The notes: generated by a model from the letters alone, not told the origin. DNA of 35,023 nt from an uncultured Pelagibacteraceae bacterium (GCA_913050185.1 CAJXBA010000011.1:1-35023), one strand, 5' to 3'; numbered from the stretch's first letter, positions 24,263-32,821 are shown. Numbers and translations: made by a program.

Positions 24263-26107
24263 ATGAAGAAAATAAAGCTAACTTGCGCTTATGCAATCGT
24301 AAAACACTTAATATCTCAAAAGATATTAATAGATGGCAAAAAAGAAGCCTTATTTGCTGGAGCCTTTGGTATTTTTGGACATGGAAATGTTGCTTGTCTT
24401 GGTCAGGCTCTACAAGAAAATCAAAAGGAACTACCAACCTGGAGAGGTCATCATGAACAAAACATGGCCTTAACAGGTATAGCTTACGCAAGGGCAAAAA
24501 GAAGAAAACAAATTTTCGTTGCAACGAGCTCTGTTGGACCAGGATCAACAAATATGGTTACAGCAGCTGCCGTAGCAATGAGCAACAGACTACCGATATT
24601 ATTTTTACCTGGAGATACATATGCAAATAGAATGCCCGACCCAGTATTACAACAAGTGGAACACTTTAATAATCCAGGAATTACCCAAAATGATGCTTTT
24701 AAAGCTGTTACAAAATATTTCGACAGAATAACAAGACCGGAACAGATTCTTCAAACACTTCCTCAGGCGATTCAAATTATGTTAGATCCAGCTGATTGTG
24801 GTCCTGTTTGTCTTTCCTTGTCCCAAGATGTACAGGGAGAAGTTTTTGATTATCCTGAAGAATTTTTTAAAGAGAAAAATCATGCAATAAGAAGACCAAG
24901 ACCTGATGATCACCAAATTAAACTTGCGGCAGAAAAAATTAAAAGAACAAAATGCCCAATTATTATATCTGGTGGTGGAGTTTTTTATTCAGATGCTATG
25001 GATGAGCTTGGTAATTTTGCTACAAAACATAATATTCCTGTTACGCAAACAGTAATGGGATATTCAACAATGAAAAAAGATCATCCTTATTTTGTAGGCC
25101 CTATAGGAGGATTAGGAGGAAAAGCGGCTAATAATTTAGCCAAACAAACTGACATGGCTATCGCGGTAGGAACAAAATTAGGTGATTTCACAACAGGATC
25201 TTGGGCCAATTTTGAAAATTCAACCTTCCAATTAGTTTCTATTAACGTTGCAAGATTTGATGCAAATAAACATTTGGCACAATCGGTTATTGGAGATGCA
25301 AAAGTTTCTCTGAAAGAATTGTCTTTAGCATTGGGAAATTGGAAAGCTCCTGATAACTGGTATAAAAAATCTCGGACTGAATTAAAAGCATGGAATGAAT
25401 ATATCGATAAAGAAAGTGGTCCAACAAATCAAAAATTGCCAAGTTACGCACATACTGTTGGTGCAATTTATAGAAAGGCAAGCCCTCATGATATTGCCGT
25501 TACTGCTGCAGGAGGTCTGGTTGGAGAAAGCGTACAAATTTGGAGACCAAAAGAATTAAACACTTATGAAACTGAATGGGGTTTTAGTTGCATGGGTTAT
25601 GAAATTTCTGGAGCATTAGGAATAAAGATGGCAAATCCAGATAAAGAGGTAATTTCTTTTGTAGGTGACGGTTCTTATCTTTTACAAAATTCTGATATTT
25701 ACAGTTCTGTTATAACTGACCACAAATTAATAATTATTGTCTGTGATAATGGTGGACATGCTGTGATTAATAGGCTGCAATTATTTAAAGGTGGAAAAGA
25801 ATTTAATTGTCAATTTAACAGTTCAAAAAATACAAAATTAGTTAATGTAAATTTTGCAAAACATGCTGAAAGTTTGGGTGCTACTGGTGAAGAGGTAGAC
25901 TCAATTGCTGATTTAGAAAAAGCTTTTGAAAGAGCAAAAAAATCAAAAAAAACTTACGTTATTTCAATTAAAACACATGCCTATCAATGGTTAGAAGGAT
26001 CGGCCTACTGGGAAAGTCCAACCCTAGAACTGCCCACTACAAAAGAAAACAAAAAAGCTTTAGAAGAACACCGTGTTGGCAAATCCAAGCAAAGACAGGG
26101 CGTATAA
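24263..26107 (+). CDS. iolD: 3D-(3,5/4)-trihydroxycyclohexane-1,2-dione hydrolase
   Basis: The 614-residue thiamine-diphosphate enzyme carries the IolD blocks LFAGAFGIFGHGNVACLGQAL, WRGHHEQNMALTGIAYA (cofactor-activating Glu), FVATSSVGPGSTNMVTAAAVA and PGDTYANRMPDPVLQQVEHF. The C-terminal TPP-binding stretch is FVGDGSYLLQNSDIYSSVI followed by CDNGGHAVINRLQ. IolD opens the inositol-derived ring to 5-deoxy-D-glucuronate. It begins the plus-strand operon that continues into a dehydrogenase, a PfkB kinase and an inositol-phosphate-type transferase. Start at 24263 is the first ATG, with a GAAAG ribosome site. IolB, the next enzyme of the pathway, is not in the window. Confidence 0.93.
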   Translation: MKKIKLTCAYAIVKHLISQKILIDGKKEALFAGAFGIFGHGNVACLGQALQENQKELPTWRGHHEQNMALTGIAYARAKRRKQIFVATSSVGPGSTNMVTAAAVAMSNRLPILFLPGDTYANRMPDPVLQQVEHFNNPGITQNDAFKAVTKYFDRITRPEQILQTLPQAIQIMLDPADCGPVCLSLSQDVQGEVFDYPEEFFKEKNHAIRRPRPDDHQIKLAAEKIKRTKCPIIISGGGVFYSDAMDELGNFATKHNIPVTQTVMGYSTMKKDHPYFVGPIGGLGGKAANNLAKQTDMAIAVGTKLGDFTTGSWANFENSTFQLVSINVARFDANKHLAQSVIGDAKVSLKELSLALGNWKAPDNWYKKSRTELKAWNEYIDKESGPTNQKLPSYAHTVGAIYRKASPHDIAVTAAGGLVGESVQIWRPKELNTYETEWGFSCMGYEISGALGIKMANPDKEVISFVGDGSYLLQNSDIYSSVITDHKLIIIVCDNGGHAVINRLQLFKGGKEFNCQFNSSKNTKLVNVNFAKHAESLGATGEEVDSIADLEKAFERAKKSKKTYVISIKTHAYQWLEGSAYWESPTLELPTTKENKKALEEHRVGKSKQRQGV

Positions 26108-26116
26108 AAATTCTAC

Positions 26117-27289
26117 ATGAACAAAGTTTATAAAGTTGGTCTCATAGGTTGTGGACATATAAATGAAACATACTTTAGAGCTCATGAATATTTTAATAAT
26201 TTTAAAATTATAAAATGTGCTGATGTCAAAGAAAGCGCTGCTAAGAACTGTGCAAATGTTTACAATATTGAATCTGTTTCGGTTGATGATTTGCTAGTTG
26301 ATAATCAAATTGAAGTTGTTTTAAACCTTACTACTCCTCAATCACACTATGAAGTAACAAAAAAGGCGTTGCTCGCAGGTAAACATTCCTACTGTGAAAA
26401 ACCTCTGGCTACAAAATTTGAAAATGGACAAGAGTTGGTAAATCTTGCAAAAGAAAAGAATCTTTATTTAGGCAATGCTCCTGATACTTTTTTAGGAGCT
26501 GGAAACCAAAAATCACGACAATTAATTGATTCTGGATTGGTAGGAGATATAAAACTTGGTAACGCCATTTTTGCTTTTCCTGGAGTGCAGTCTTATCATC
26601 CAGATCCAGAACCCTGGTTTCAAAAAGATGGAGGAGGTCCAGTATTTGACATGGGACCTTATTATTTGACCGCTTTGGTAAATCTTCTCGGTCCAGCAAA
26701 GCACGTTCAGGGAAGAGAACTAACAATTTCTGAATTTAGAGAAATTGGAATTGGACCTAAAAAAGGAAAAAAAATTAAAGTTGAATCACCAACTACCTAT
26801 ATGGCAACAATTCAATTTCACAATAGTGCTATCATTCAAATTACCTTATCATTTGATGTAATTAATCATCAAAGAAATCACATAGAACTTTATGGGACAA
26901 AAGGCTCAATTATTGTACCAGATCCTAATATGTTTGGAGGATCAGTATTTATATCTGCTAATCCAGGACCAGAAGGTAAATGGGAAGAATATCAAACAGA
27001 AAATATGAAATTGGGAAAAATTAATATTAAAAATCCTAGTGTGCGATTAAATGAATCTCCCACCAACGCAAATTACAGAGGAATTGGTTTGTCAGAAATG
27101 CTTTATTGTATCGAAAATAAAAAAAAACATAGATGTAGCGGTGAATTATCTTTGCATGTTTTGGATATAATCGATTCTACTATGCAAGCGGCTATTTCTA
27201 AAACTCATAAAGAAATAAGAACAACTTGTAAAAAACCTGAATTTTTTCCAGAAGAGGAAATAAAAAAAATATTTTATTATGGAGATTAA
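26117..27289 (+). CDS. Gfo/Idh/MocA-family dehydrogenase
   Basis: The 390-residue protein has VGLIGCGHINETYFRAHEYF (NAD fold), TTPQSHYEVTKKALLAGKHS followed by YCEKPLA (catalytic Lys), then GNAPDTFLGAGNQKSRQLID and DGGGPVFDMGPYYLTALVNLLG at the substrate-side position, where Asp and Tyr replace the Asp/His pair of IolG. It is about 55 residues longer than the iolG product here and differs in the active-site block, so it is not a duplicate. It lies 9 bp after iolD and 12 bp before the kinase. It probably oxidises or reduces a cyclitol or sugar. Substrate unknown. Confidence 0.82.
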   Translation: MNKVYKVGLIGCGHINETYFRAHEYFNNFKIIKCADVKESAAKNCANVYNIESVSVDDLLVDNQIEVVLNLTTPQSHYEVTKKALLAGKHSYCEKPLATKFENGQELVNLAKEKNLYLGNAPDTFLGAGNQKSRQLIDSGLVGDIKLGNAIFAFPGVQSYHPDPEPWFQKDGGGPVFDMGPYYLTALVNLLGPAKHVQGRELTISEFREIGIGPKKGKKIKVESPTTYMATIQFHNSAIIQITLSFDVINHQRNHIELYGTKGSIIVPDPNMFGGSVFISANPGPEGKWEEYQTENMKLGKINIKNPSVRLNESPTNANYRGIGLSEMLYCIENKKKHRCSGELSLHVLDIIDSTMQAAISKTHKEIRTTCKKPEFFPEEEIKKIFYYGD

Positions 27290-27301
27290 GATTGTTAGAT
27301 T

Positions 27302-28201
27302 ATGAATTCTTTTGATGTATGTGTTGTAGGTCAAATTGTTAAAGATTATAACTTTCTTCCATTAAAAAAAGAGAAGGGGTTTGTAAAATCACCTGGAGGA
27401 ACAGCATTCTATTCTACTCATGCTTATCATTTGCTTGGTTTAAAAACAGCCGTTCTTACAAGTTTTAATAATAATGATATTTTCAGTTTAACTCCAGACT
27501 TTGGAAATGGAAAAATATCAATTTTTAACAATGTAAATGCCACCACAACAGAATTTAGAAACTTCTATAGAAAAAATAAATTAAATTTTCGATTTCAAGA
27601 AGCAATTTTCAACAACAGGCCTGTGAGTGGTAAGCTAGTAAAAGCAAAAATTTATCATTTCGGACCTCTAATTTTAAACGACATAGACGTCAAACTCTAT
27701 CAAGCAGTTAAAAAACTAAATGGATTAAAAGTCTTAGATATTCAAGGATTGAATAGAAGTATTAGAAAAAAAAAGATTATTGAAAAAAGAAATACTAAAA
27801 TAAAAAAATTCTTGAAAAATTTTAATATTTTAAAATGTGATGCCAAAGAATTGCACTTAATTAAAAATGCTAAAGATAAATATAGAATAATTAATTACCT
27901 CTTTGATTTAGGTTTATCTGAAGTAATTGTAACTAAGGGCTTTTTTGGTTCAACAATTTATTCTAAATCAGAAGGGAAAATTAATATTCCGTCATTCATA
28001 CCAACTAAAATTATTGATTCGACCGGTTGTGGTGATACTTATACTGCAATCTACAGTTATGCTAGATTAAAAAAATATTCCGTCTATCATTCAGGATTAT
28101 TAGCTAGTGCAGGATCAGGTATGAAAACAGAGAAGACCGGACCTTTATATAACTCTTTTAAAATGATTAAAAAAAGAGTTGAAACTATATGTAAAATTTA
28201 A
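27302..28201 (+). CDS. PfkB-family carbohydrate/cyclitol kinase
   Basis: The 299 residues show PfkB features: VCVVGQIVKDYNFLP, the substrate-side SPGGTAFYSTHAYHLLGLK (di-Gly hinge) and the C-terminal anion-hole motif IDSTGCGDTYTAIYSYAR with the catalytic Asp. The position is between a dehydrogenase and an enzyme built like inositol-1-phosphate cytidylyltransferase. The PfkB family includes archaeal myo-inositol kinases making 1D-myo-inositol 3-phosphate, so inositol kinase is the reading I prefer. A 5-dehydro-2-deoxygluconokinase (IolC) role, given iolD upstream, is the alternative. The high lysine and asparagine content is unusual even here. Confidence 0.72.
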   Translation: MNSFDVCVVGQIVKDYNFLPLKKEKGFVKSPGGTAFYSTHAYHLLGLKTAVLTSFNNNDIFSLTPDFGNGKISIFNNVNATTTEFRNFYRKNKLNFRFQEAIFNNRPVSGKLVKAKIYHFGPLILNDIDVKLYQAVKKLNGLKVLDIQGLNRSIRKKKIIEKRNTKIKKFLKNFNILKCDAKELHLIKNAKDKYRIINYLFDLGLSEVIVTKGFFGSTIYSKSEGKINIPSFIPTKIIDSTGCGDTYTAIYSYARLKKYSVYHSGLLASAGSGMKTEKTGPLYNSFKMIKKRVETICKI

Positions 28202-28206
28202 AAAAA

Positions 28207-29544
28207 ATGAAAAATAAAAATGTAGACACTGCAGTTATTTTAGCTGCTGGAAGAGGCGAAAGAATATCAAATACTGCCGGGTTTGTTGCAAAACCATTAA
28301 TTAAAATTTTTGATGTAAGCTTGATTGAAAGATCAATTAAAAATTTAATTAATAATTTAAATATAAAAAAAATATATATTGTTACCGGGTTTAATCATGA
28401 GGAAATAAACAATCATTTAGCTAAATTAATAAATAAACTTTCTATAAATATAGAGGTTGTGTTTGCAAAAGATTGGGAGAAAGGTAATGGTGCAAGTTTT
28501 TTAACCATTTTGGACAAAATTAACAATCAACAATTTTACTTGTTGATGGCAGATCACCTATTCAATGATGAATTTTATAAAACTATCTTAAAATATAAAA
28601 TTAATAATAAATCCTACTTAATTATATCCAGAACTTTATCCTCCTCAAACGATTTTAATGATGCCACTAAAGTTAAAGTTGTCGAGGACAAAATAAGTGA
28701 CATTGGAAAATCTATAAAAGACAGTAATGGTTTTGACACAGGTCTTTTCATATTAAGTTCCAATGAATTTAATAATGTTAATAAATTATCAGTTAGAAAA
28801 AAACTTTCTTTAACTGAGGTTATTCAAGAATTAGTTCAACAGAATAAATTATATTTTATTGAAGTTCCAGAAGATAGTTGGTTCGATATTGATACAAATG
28901 AGGATTTGTCCAACGCAAAAAATTATTTATTAATTAATTCAAGTTCAAAAATTAACGATGGTCCTATATCTAAGTATATAAATCGACCAATATCTAAATG
29001 GATAACATCTAAAATAACAGATTATCCATTAACACCTAATCAAATTTCCATTGCTGTATTTTTTATCTCTGTTTTTTCAGGTTTAATAATTTCAATAGAA
29101 GGTTATTTTTTTCTGTTGTTGGGTGCTTTGTTGGCGCAATTATCCTCTATACTGGATGGTTGCGATGGTGAGATTGCAAGACTGAAGCTTTTAGAAAGCA
29201 AGTTCGGTGGATGGTTTGATCGGGTCCTAGACCGCTATAGTGATTTATTTATATTTACAGGGTTAACATTTCACACATATTTTATTCATAAAACATTAAC
29301 TGTATTTTTGATTGGTTTTATTGCGGTTGGTGGAAAAATAATTTTAAGCTACACTGCTTATGTATATGATTCTATAGCCTCTACTCGTAACAGTATACGC
29401 ATTGGGAGAGATTTAATAATATTTATTATATTGATAGGTGCGGTGCTCAATATTCCATATATTACATTGGTGGTTTTAGCATTTATTATGAACGCAGAGG
29501 TCTGCAAGAGATTATGGATACTAAAAAATAAACTAGATTATTAA
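28207..29544 (+). CDS. Fused nucleotidyltransferase/CDP-alcohol phosphatidyltransferase (IPCT/DIPPS-like)
   Basis: Residues about 1-240 form a sugar-nucleotidyltransferase-like domain: AVILAAGRGERIS (8-20), KPLIKIFD (29-36), LLMADHLFND (112-121, metal Asp116) and SWFDIDTNEDL (224-234). Residues about 255-445 are a membrane CDP-alcohol phosphotransferase with D317xxD320G321xxA324R325 x8 G334xxxD338xxxD342, complete for the family, plus several hydrophobic helices. The two-domain order is that of the bifunctional inositol-1-phosphate cytidylyltransferase/di-myo-inositol-phosphate-phosphate synthase known in hyperthermophiles. In context with a PfkB kinase and iol genes, CDP-inositol formation followed by transfer to an alcohol acceptor is likely. 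The acceptor (inositol phosphate or a lipid) is not known. Starts 5 bp after the kinase gene; its end overlaps the next gene tail to tail by 4 bp. Confidence 0.78.
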   Translation: MKNKNVDTAVILAAGRGERISNTAGFVAKPLIKIFDVSLIERSIKNLINNLNIKKIYIVTGFNHEEINNHLAKLINKLSINIEVVFAKDWEKGNGASFLTILDKINNQQFYLLMADHLFNDEFYKTILKYKINNKSYLIISRTLSSSNDFNDATKVKVVEDKISDIGKSIKDSNGFDTGLFILSSNEFNNVNKLSVRKKLSLTEVIQELVQQNKLYFIEVPEDSWFDIDTNEDLSNAKNYLLINSSSKINDGPISKYINRPISKWITSKITDYPLTPNQISIAVFFISVFSGLIISIEGYFFLLLGALLAQLSSILDGCDGEIARLKLLESKFGGWFDRVLDRYSDLFIFTGLTFHTYFIHKTLTVFLIGFIAVGGKIILSYTAYVYDSIASTRNSIRIGRDLIIFIILIGAVLNIPYITLVVLAFIMNAEVCKRLWILKNKLDY

Positions 29545-30377
29545 TTTTTATTTTCAGTATTCATTTCCATCCATAATGGCCAATGGTCAGATGCAGTAAT
29601 ATTTCTATCTATATAGGTTCTTTTAATTTTAGGTAAAAGATTTTTTGATACAAAACAGTGATCAATGCTGTCACCATCAACATTGGTGCCTCTATCTTCA
29701 TCGTTCGATTTCCAAGCATCATAAAAATCTTCTGAATCTACCATTTCCTTATATTCTTTGCTGTCTAATTTAAAATTCATATCTCCCATCAAAATGAACT
29801 GCTGAGGCATGGGAGGTTTCTCACCCTCTGTCCAACCTGCATCAGTATGTTCTCCTGACCAGGCGCCTTGTTCGTGAGGAGCTTGATTAATCCTTCTCAT
29901 CATTAATTGTATTTGTGGAAAACGACTTTTGGGATTTCTGTGGCTAAGGTGTGTTGAATAAACTCTTGTATAACCCAAACCTGGAATATTTATAACTGCC
30001 TCCAACAAAGCTCTTTGAATTGAATGCTCTGGATCTGGACCAGTTCCCTGTTTTGGTAAAGGAAAATTTCTTGTAGATATAATTGGATATCTAGACAAAA
30101 TCATATTACCAAATTGTCTACGTCGATTTGAAATTTGTCCATATTCATTTTTAAGGCTGGCATCCATATCGAGAGCTGGTCCATAGACCGAATAAAATAT
30201 CGGTAAAAATTCAGACAATATTTGTGCTTGATCTACAAAGCCCGAGCGTTGCCAAAACTTTTCAATCTCTTGAATACAAGCAACATCAGTTTCTTTGATT
30301 GCTTCTGCTACACGATAAAGATTATGCTTGCCTTTCTGGTCTCTTCCGTACTGAATATTATAACTTAAAAATTTCAT
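29541..30377 (-). CDS. Endonuclease/exonuclease/phosphatase (EEP)-family hydrolase
   Basis: The 278-residue protein has the EEP metal and catalytic set: SYNIQYGRD (Asn), ACIQEIEKFW (Glu), YSTHLSHRN (His), ILMGDMNFKLDS (Asp-x-Asn) and SDHWPLWMEM (Asp-His). No signal peptide is visible. Family members cleave nucleic acids or phosphate/phosphodiester bonds in lipids and inositol phosphates. It ends tail to tail with the CDP-alcohol transferase gene, so a phosphoinositide-type substrate is an attractive but unsupported thought. Typical length for the family. Confidence 0.8.
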   Translation of the reverse strand: MKFLSYNIQYGRDQKGKHNLYRVAEAIKETDVACIQEIEKFWQRSGFVDQAQILSEFLPIFYSVYGPALDMDASLKNEYGQISNRRRQFGNMILSRYPIISTRNFPLPKQGTGPDPEHSIQRALLEAVINIPGLGYTRVYSTHLSHRNPKSRFPQIQLMMRRINQAPHEQGAWSGEHTDAGWTEGEKPPMPQQFILMGDMNFKLDSKEYKEMVDSEDFYDAWKSNDEDRGTNVDGDSIDHCFVSKNLLPKIKRTYIDRNITASDHWPLWMEMNTENKN

Positions 30378-30497
30378 TAAATAATTGATAATTATATTAA
30401 TATTTTTTTATGGTCAAATTTGCAATTTAAAATATTGCTAAATTTTCACATAAATTTTAATAAAACTACACCAAAAAAATAGTCAATCATGAACGGA

Positions 30498-30917
30498 TTA
30501 ATTTCCGACTAGATGATGAGACAATGTTCTGCTGTGTTGTTCTAGTCGATGCTCAAATAAATACAATCCCTGCCAAGTACCAATCATCAACTGTTTGTTT
30601 TTTACGCTTAATGTAAGCTGATTATTGGTAAGTGCTGACTTAATGTGTGCCGGCATGTCATCTTTACCCTCGATAGTGTGTTTATAGAGTTTATTATCCA
30701 TAGGAACCAATTTATCAAAGAAATTCTTGAGATCATGCAAAACATCAGGATCAGCATTTTCCTGTATAACCAAAGATGCACTAGTATGCAAAATATTGAT
30801 ATTTAATATTCCGTTATTAATTTTTTGATCTTTTAGCCAATTAAGTGTTTGTTCAGTAAAATTATATAAACCTGACCCTTTAGTTTTGATTATTATTTTG
30901 TGAAATATTTGCTGCAT
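30498..30917 (-). CDS. YjbQ/UPF0047-family protein
   Basis: The 139-residue protein carries the UPF0047 signature: NILHTSASLVIQENADPDVL, GKDDMPAHIKSAL, and LMIGTWQGLYLFEHR. Conserved His, Glu, Asp and Trp residues in these blocks form the usual site; E. coli YjbQ has weak thiamine-phosphate synthase activity, but the physiological role is unsettled. It lies 3 bp from the J-domain gene and is probably cotranscribed with it. A 120-bp AT-rich gap follows, with no obvious signal. Confidence 0.85.
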   Translation of the reverse strand: MQQIFHKIIIKTKGSGLYNFTEQTLNWLKDQKINNGILNINILHTSASLVIQENADPDVLHDLKNFFDKLVPMDNKLYKHTIEGKDDMPAHIKSALTNNQLTLSVKNKQLMIGTWQGLYLFEHRLEQHSRTLSHHLVGN

Positions 30918-30920
30918 ATT

Positions 30921-31643
30921 TTAAGATTTAATTTTTTCAATTTTATCATACGCAGAATTAATTGCTGCCAATTTTTTTTCACTTTCTGTTATCAATTCTT
31001 TTGGTAATCCCTTGCTCATTAAAACGTCTGGATGATGTTCCTTAGAAAGTTTAAGATATTTTTTTCTAATAGTTTGAAGATCGTCGCTGAGCTGACATCC
31101 TAAAATAACATAGGGATTCTGTTTGTGTGACCCTACTCTCGTTTCACGTATACTTTCGAATTGATTAGAATTAAGACCAAAGATCGTGGAAACGTTTTTA
31201 ATATAATTGATTTCAGAATCTGATACTGTGCCATCTGCTTCTGCAATATAAAATAAAATATTTACAACTTCGTCAAGCACAGATGGATTTCTTCTATATA
31301 TTTGTGCTATTTGTTGTGCATAAGGCTCATAGCCTAAACTGTCCTCTTTTGCTTTGTTAAAAATTTTTCCTACTTGTTCGATTTCATGTTCTGGAATTTT
31401 TAGTTTTTCTTTTACGGCTATCAGTTCTTCTTTGGAAACATGTCCATCAACTTTAGCAAGCTTTGCAGTAAGAATAATCAATGAGATTACAAAAAGTTGT
31501 TGTTGTTGAACGAAGCCTTGCTGAAAACCACCACGTCTTGAAGAAGAAAGTTTTCCTCCTATCATCGAACCAATCAAGGCTCCTATGGGTCCTCCAAATG
31601 AAAATCCCACCATTCCACCAATTAAACTTCCCCATATAGACAT
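30921..31643 (-). CDS. DjlA-like co-chaperone: glycine-rich membrane segment, TerB-like domain and J domain
   Basis: The 240 residues have a glycine-rich hydrophobic N-terminus (GGMVGFSFGGPIGALIGSMIGG, cut here; about 8-30) that probably inserts in the membrane. A helical TerB-like acidic domain follows (KVDGHVSKEELIAV and EADGTVSDSEINYI, about 60-150). The C-terminal J domain has the HPD motif (LSKEHHPDVLMSKG, about 195-208). This domain order is that of DjlA-type DnaK co-chaperones, so a membrane-anchored role is likely. It lies in a small-gene cluster with YjbQ and CutA, not with dnaK. Confidence 0.82.
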   Translation of the reverse strand: MSIWGSLIGGMVGFSFGGPIGALIGSMIGGKLSSSRRGGFQQGFVQQQQLFVISLIILTAKLAKVDGHVSKEELIAVKEKLKIPEHEIEQVGKIFNKAKEDSLGYEPYAQQIAQIYRRNPSVLDEVVNILFYIAEADGTVSDSEINYIKNVSTIFGLNSNQFESIRETRVGSHKQNPYVILGCQLSDDLQTIRKKYLKLSKEHHPDVLMSKGLPKELITESEKKLAAINSAYDKIEKIKS

Positions 31644-31652
31644 AATAATTTT

Positions 31653-31982
31653 TTATTTGTTACGTTTAGTTGTTGTTTGTTCGTTAACCCATCGCTGAAA
31701 ATCTATGTGTCCAGATTCTATTGGAAATGCTGAAACAGCTGGACAATCATAACTATGTTTATTTATAATAAATCTTATTGCTTCTTTTGCTTTGCTTTTA
31801 GAAGTTTTGACTATCATTGAGCATTCTTCATCAGTCATGGTTTTTTCTTTCCAAACATAAGTTGAATAAATTTTTGGAATGATATTTGTACAAGCGGCTA
31901 ACTTTCTTTTAACCAATTGCCCTCCCATCTTCTTTGCATCTTTTAAATTACCAAATGTTACGTATATAAAATAAATTTTCAT
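31653..31982 (-). CDS. cutA: CutA1-family divalent cation tolerance protein
   Basis: The 109-residue protein matches CutA1 throughout: an IYFIYVTFGNLKDAKKMG N-terminus, LVKRKLAACTNIIPKIYSTY with the conserved AACxN, then WKEKTMTDEECSMIVKTS and HSYDCPAVSAFPIESG. CutA1 forms a very stable trimer; a part in copper tolerance has been proposed but its actual function is not clear. It lies 9 bp from the J-domain gene and 36 bp from the SMR transporter gene. Confidence 0.9.
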   Translation of the reverse strand: MKIYFIYVTFGNLKDAKKMGGQLVKRKLAACTNIIPKIYSTYVWKEKTMTDEECSMIVKTSKSKAKEAIRFIINKHSYDCPAVSAFPIESGHIDFQRWVNEQTTTKRNK

Positions 31983-32018
31983 AAATTGTCCTAATAATAT
32001 TATTACTATTGTAATCGT

Positions 32019-32360
32019 TTATTGTACTCTGATATCATTCATTGTATTTACAATAACAACACCAATAATAATTAGAACCAGACCAATAATTGTAGGAATA
32101 TTTGGTATCTGATTATATTTAAAAATACCTATGATTGTTATAGCTGCAATTCCCAATCCTGACCAAGTTGCGTATGTTATCCCTACCGGAATAAAACCGA
32201 CCACATGTGACATTAAATAGTATGAAAAACATATGGTGCCTAAACAAATTATTGATGGAATCCACTTTGTAAAACCCGCTGTATCTTTAACAAAACTAGT
32301 GCCAGTAATTTCTAGAACTATAGCTAAAGCAAGAAATATATATGCGTGACTAAAATTCAT
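32019..32360 (-). CDS. Small multidrug resistance (SMR/EmrE-family) transporter
   Basis: The 113-residue protein has four hydrophobic helices. The key glutamate lies in helix 1 (ALAIVLEITGTSFVK, Glu17, equal to EmrE Glu14) and the conserved helix-3 block is ITYATWSGLGIAAITIIG. Helix 4 (IIGLVLIIIGVVIVNTM) is the dimerising one. SMR proteins export cationic drugs, guanidinium or polyamines with proton exchange. Since a single gene is present, a homodimer is expected. Substrate unknown. Confidence 0.88.
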   Translation of the reverse strand: MNFSHAYIFLALAIVLEITGTSFVKDTAGFTKWIPSIICLGTICFSYYLMSHVVGFIPVGITYATWSGLGIAAITIIGIFKYNQIPNIPTIIGLVLIIIGVVIVNTMNDIRVQ

Positions 32361-32532
32361 AACATTTATATAAGATTAATATTTAAAATATATCAATAAG
32401 CCTTCATATGTTCGTGTTTTCATTCCATCGATTAAAACGTTAATAATCAGCGAAAAAAGGCCATTTCTACTATGTTTTTAGCATCAATTATTACCTAGAA
32501 ACCTACATATAGTATGATAATAATAAACATGC

Positions 32533-32573
32533 ACTACTGAGCGATGATTCGGTAGTACTTGTTTAAACAAGTA
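32533..32573 (+). promoter_or_regulatory. Structured leader: 8-bp hairpin followed by an 18-bp palindrome, upstream of a small membrane protein
   Basis: ACTACTGA (32533-32540) pairs with TCGGTAGT (32549-32556) with one T-G pair and an 8-nt loop. Directly after it, TACTTGTTTAAACAAGTA (32556-32573) is a perfect 18-bp palindrome. The ribosome site AAGGGAGGTG (32577-32586) begins three bases later. A weak -10 box (TATGAT, 32513-32518) would start the RNA near 32525, so both elements would lie in the leader, where they could control translation or stability. The palindrome could instead be a DNA operator. Confidence 0.5.
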
Positions 32574-32592
32574 ACCAAGGGAGGTGTTGAGT

Positions 32593-32808
32593 ATGAAAAT
32601 GCTTGCAGGATTTACGGGTACGGTAAAGAGTTTAACCCATGTTGTTATTGCACTGCTAGGCCTAGGTATCGTTGTGTCACTTCTTGGAGGAAATGTTCCA
32701 TTTGTTAGTGGTATAGCTGATAATATTATTGGGCTAGTCCAAAATTTAGGTGATGCAGGAATAGTCGGCTTAATAGCAGCTCTTATTATATTAGGTTTTT
32801 ATAAATAG
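32593..32808 (+). CDS. Small two-helix membrane protein, first of a paralogous pair
   Basis: The 71-residue protein (start MKMLAGFTG) has two hydrophobic segments (about 14-32 and 52-68) joined by a short loop with GGNVPFVSGIADNI, and ends VQNLGDAGIVGLIAALIILGFYK. The start at 32593 is preferred over an in-frame GTG at 32584 because the very strong AAGGGAGGTG ribosome site lies 8 nt before it. It shares the (N/T)LGD(A/S)GI pattern and overall layout with the next gene. No family is known to me. The strong ribosome site suggests high expression. Confidence 0.68.
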   Translation: MKMLAGFTGTVKSLTHVVIALLGLGIVVSLLGGNVPFVSGIADNIIGLVQNLGDAGIVGLIAALIILGFYK

Positions 32809-32821
32809 GTATTTTAATACC

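Noticed and set aside
26409-26726. Reverse-strand open frames inside the Gfo/Idh and other strong genes (also 7217-7534 and 8446-8757)
   Set aside because: They are antisense shadows of well-supported genes, with low-complexity translations and no ribosome site or motif.
27302-28201. Naming the PfkB kinase iolC
   Set aside because: It neighbours a CDP-inositol-type enzyme and no iolB or iolJ is present; motifs alone do not separate the two substrates.
30378-30497. AT-rich gap between the EEP and YjbQ genes, examined for an RNA or small gene
   Set aside because: Only AT-rich sequence with no stable hairpin, ORF or promoter that stands out.
32432-32446. A second AACGTT-centred site upstream of the small membrane proteins
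   Set aside because: Only the central 6 bp are symmetric; the arms do not match, unlike the 20-bp palindrome at 18398.
32584-32592. GTG start for the first small membrane protein
   Set aside because: The GTG lies inside the ribosome site AAGGGAGGTG; the ATG at 32593 has correct spacing.
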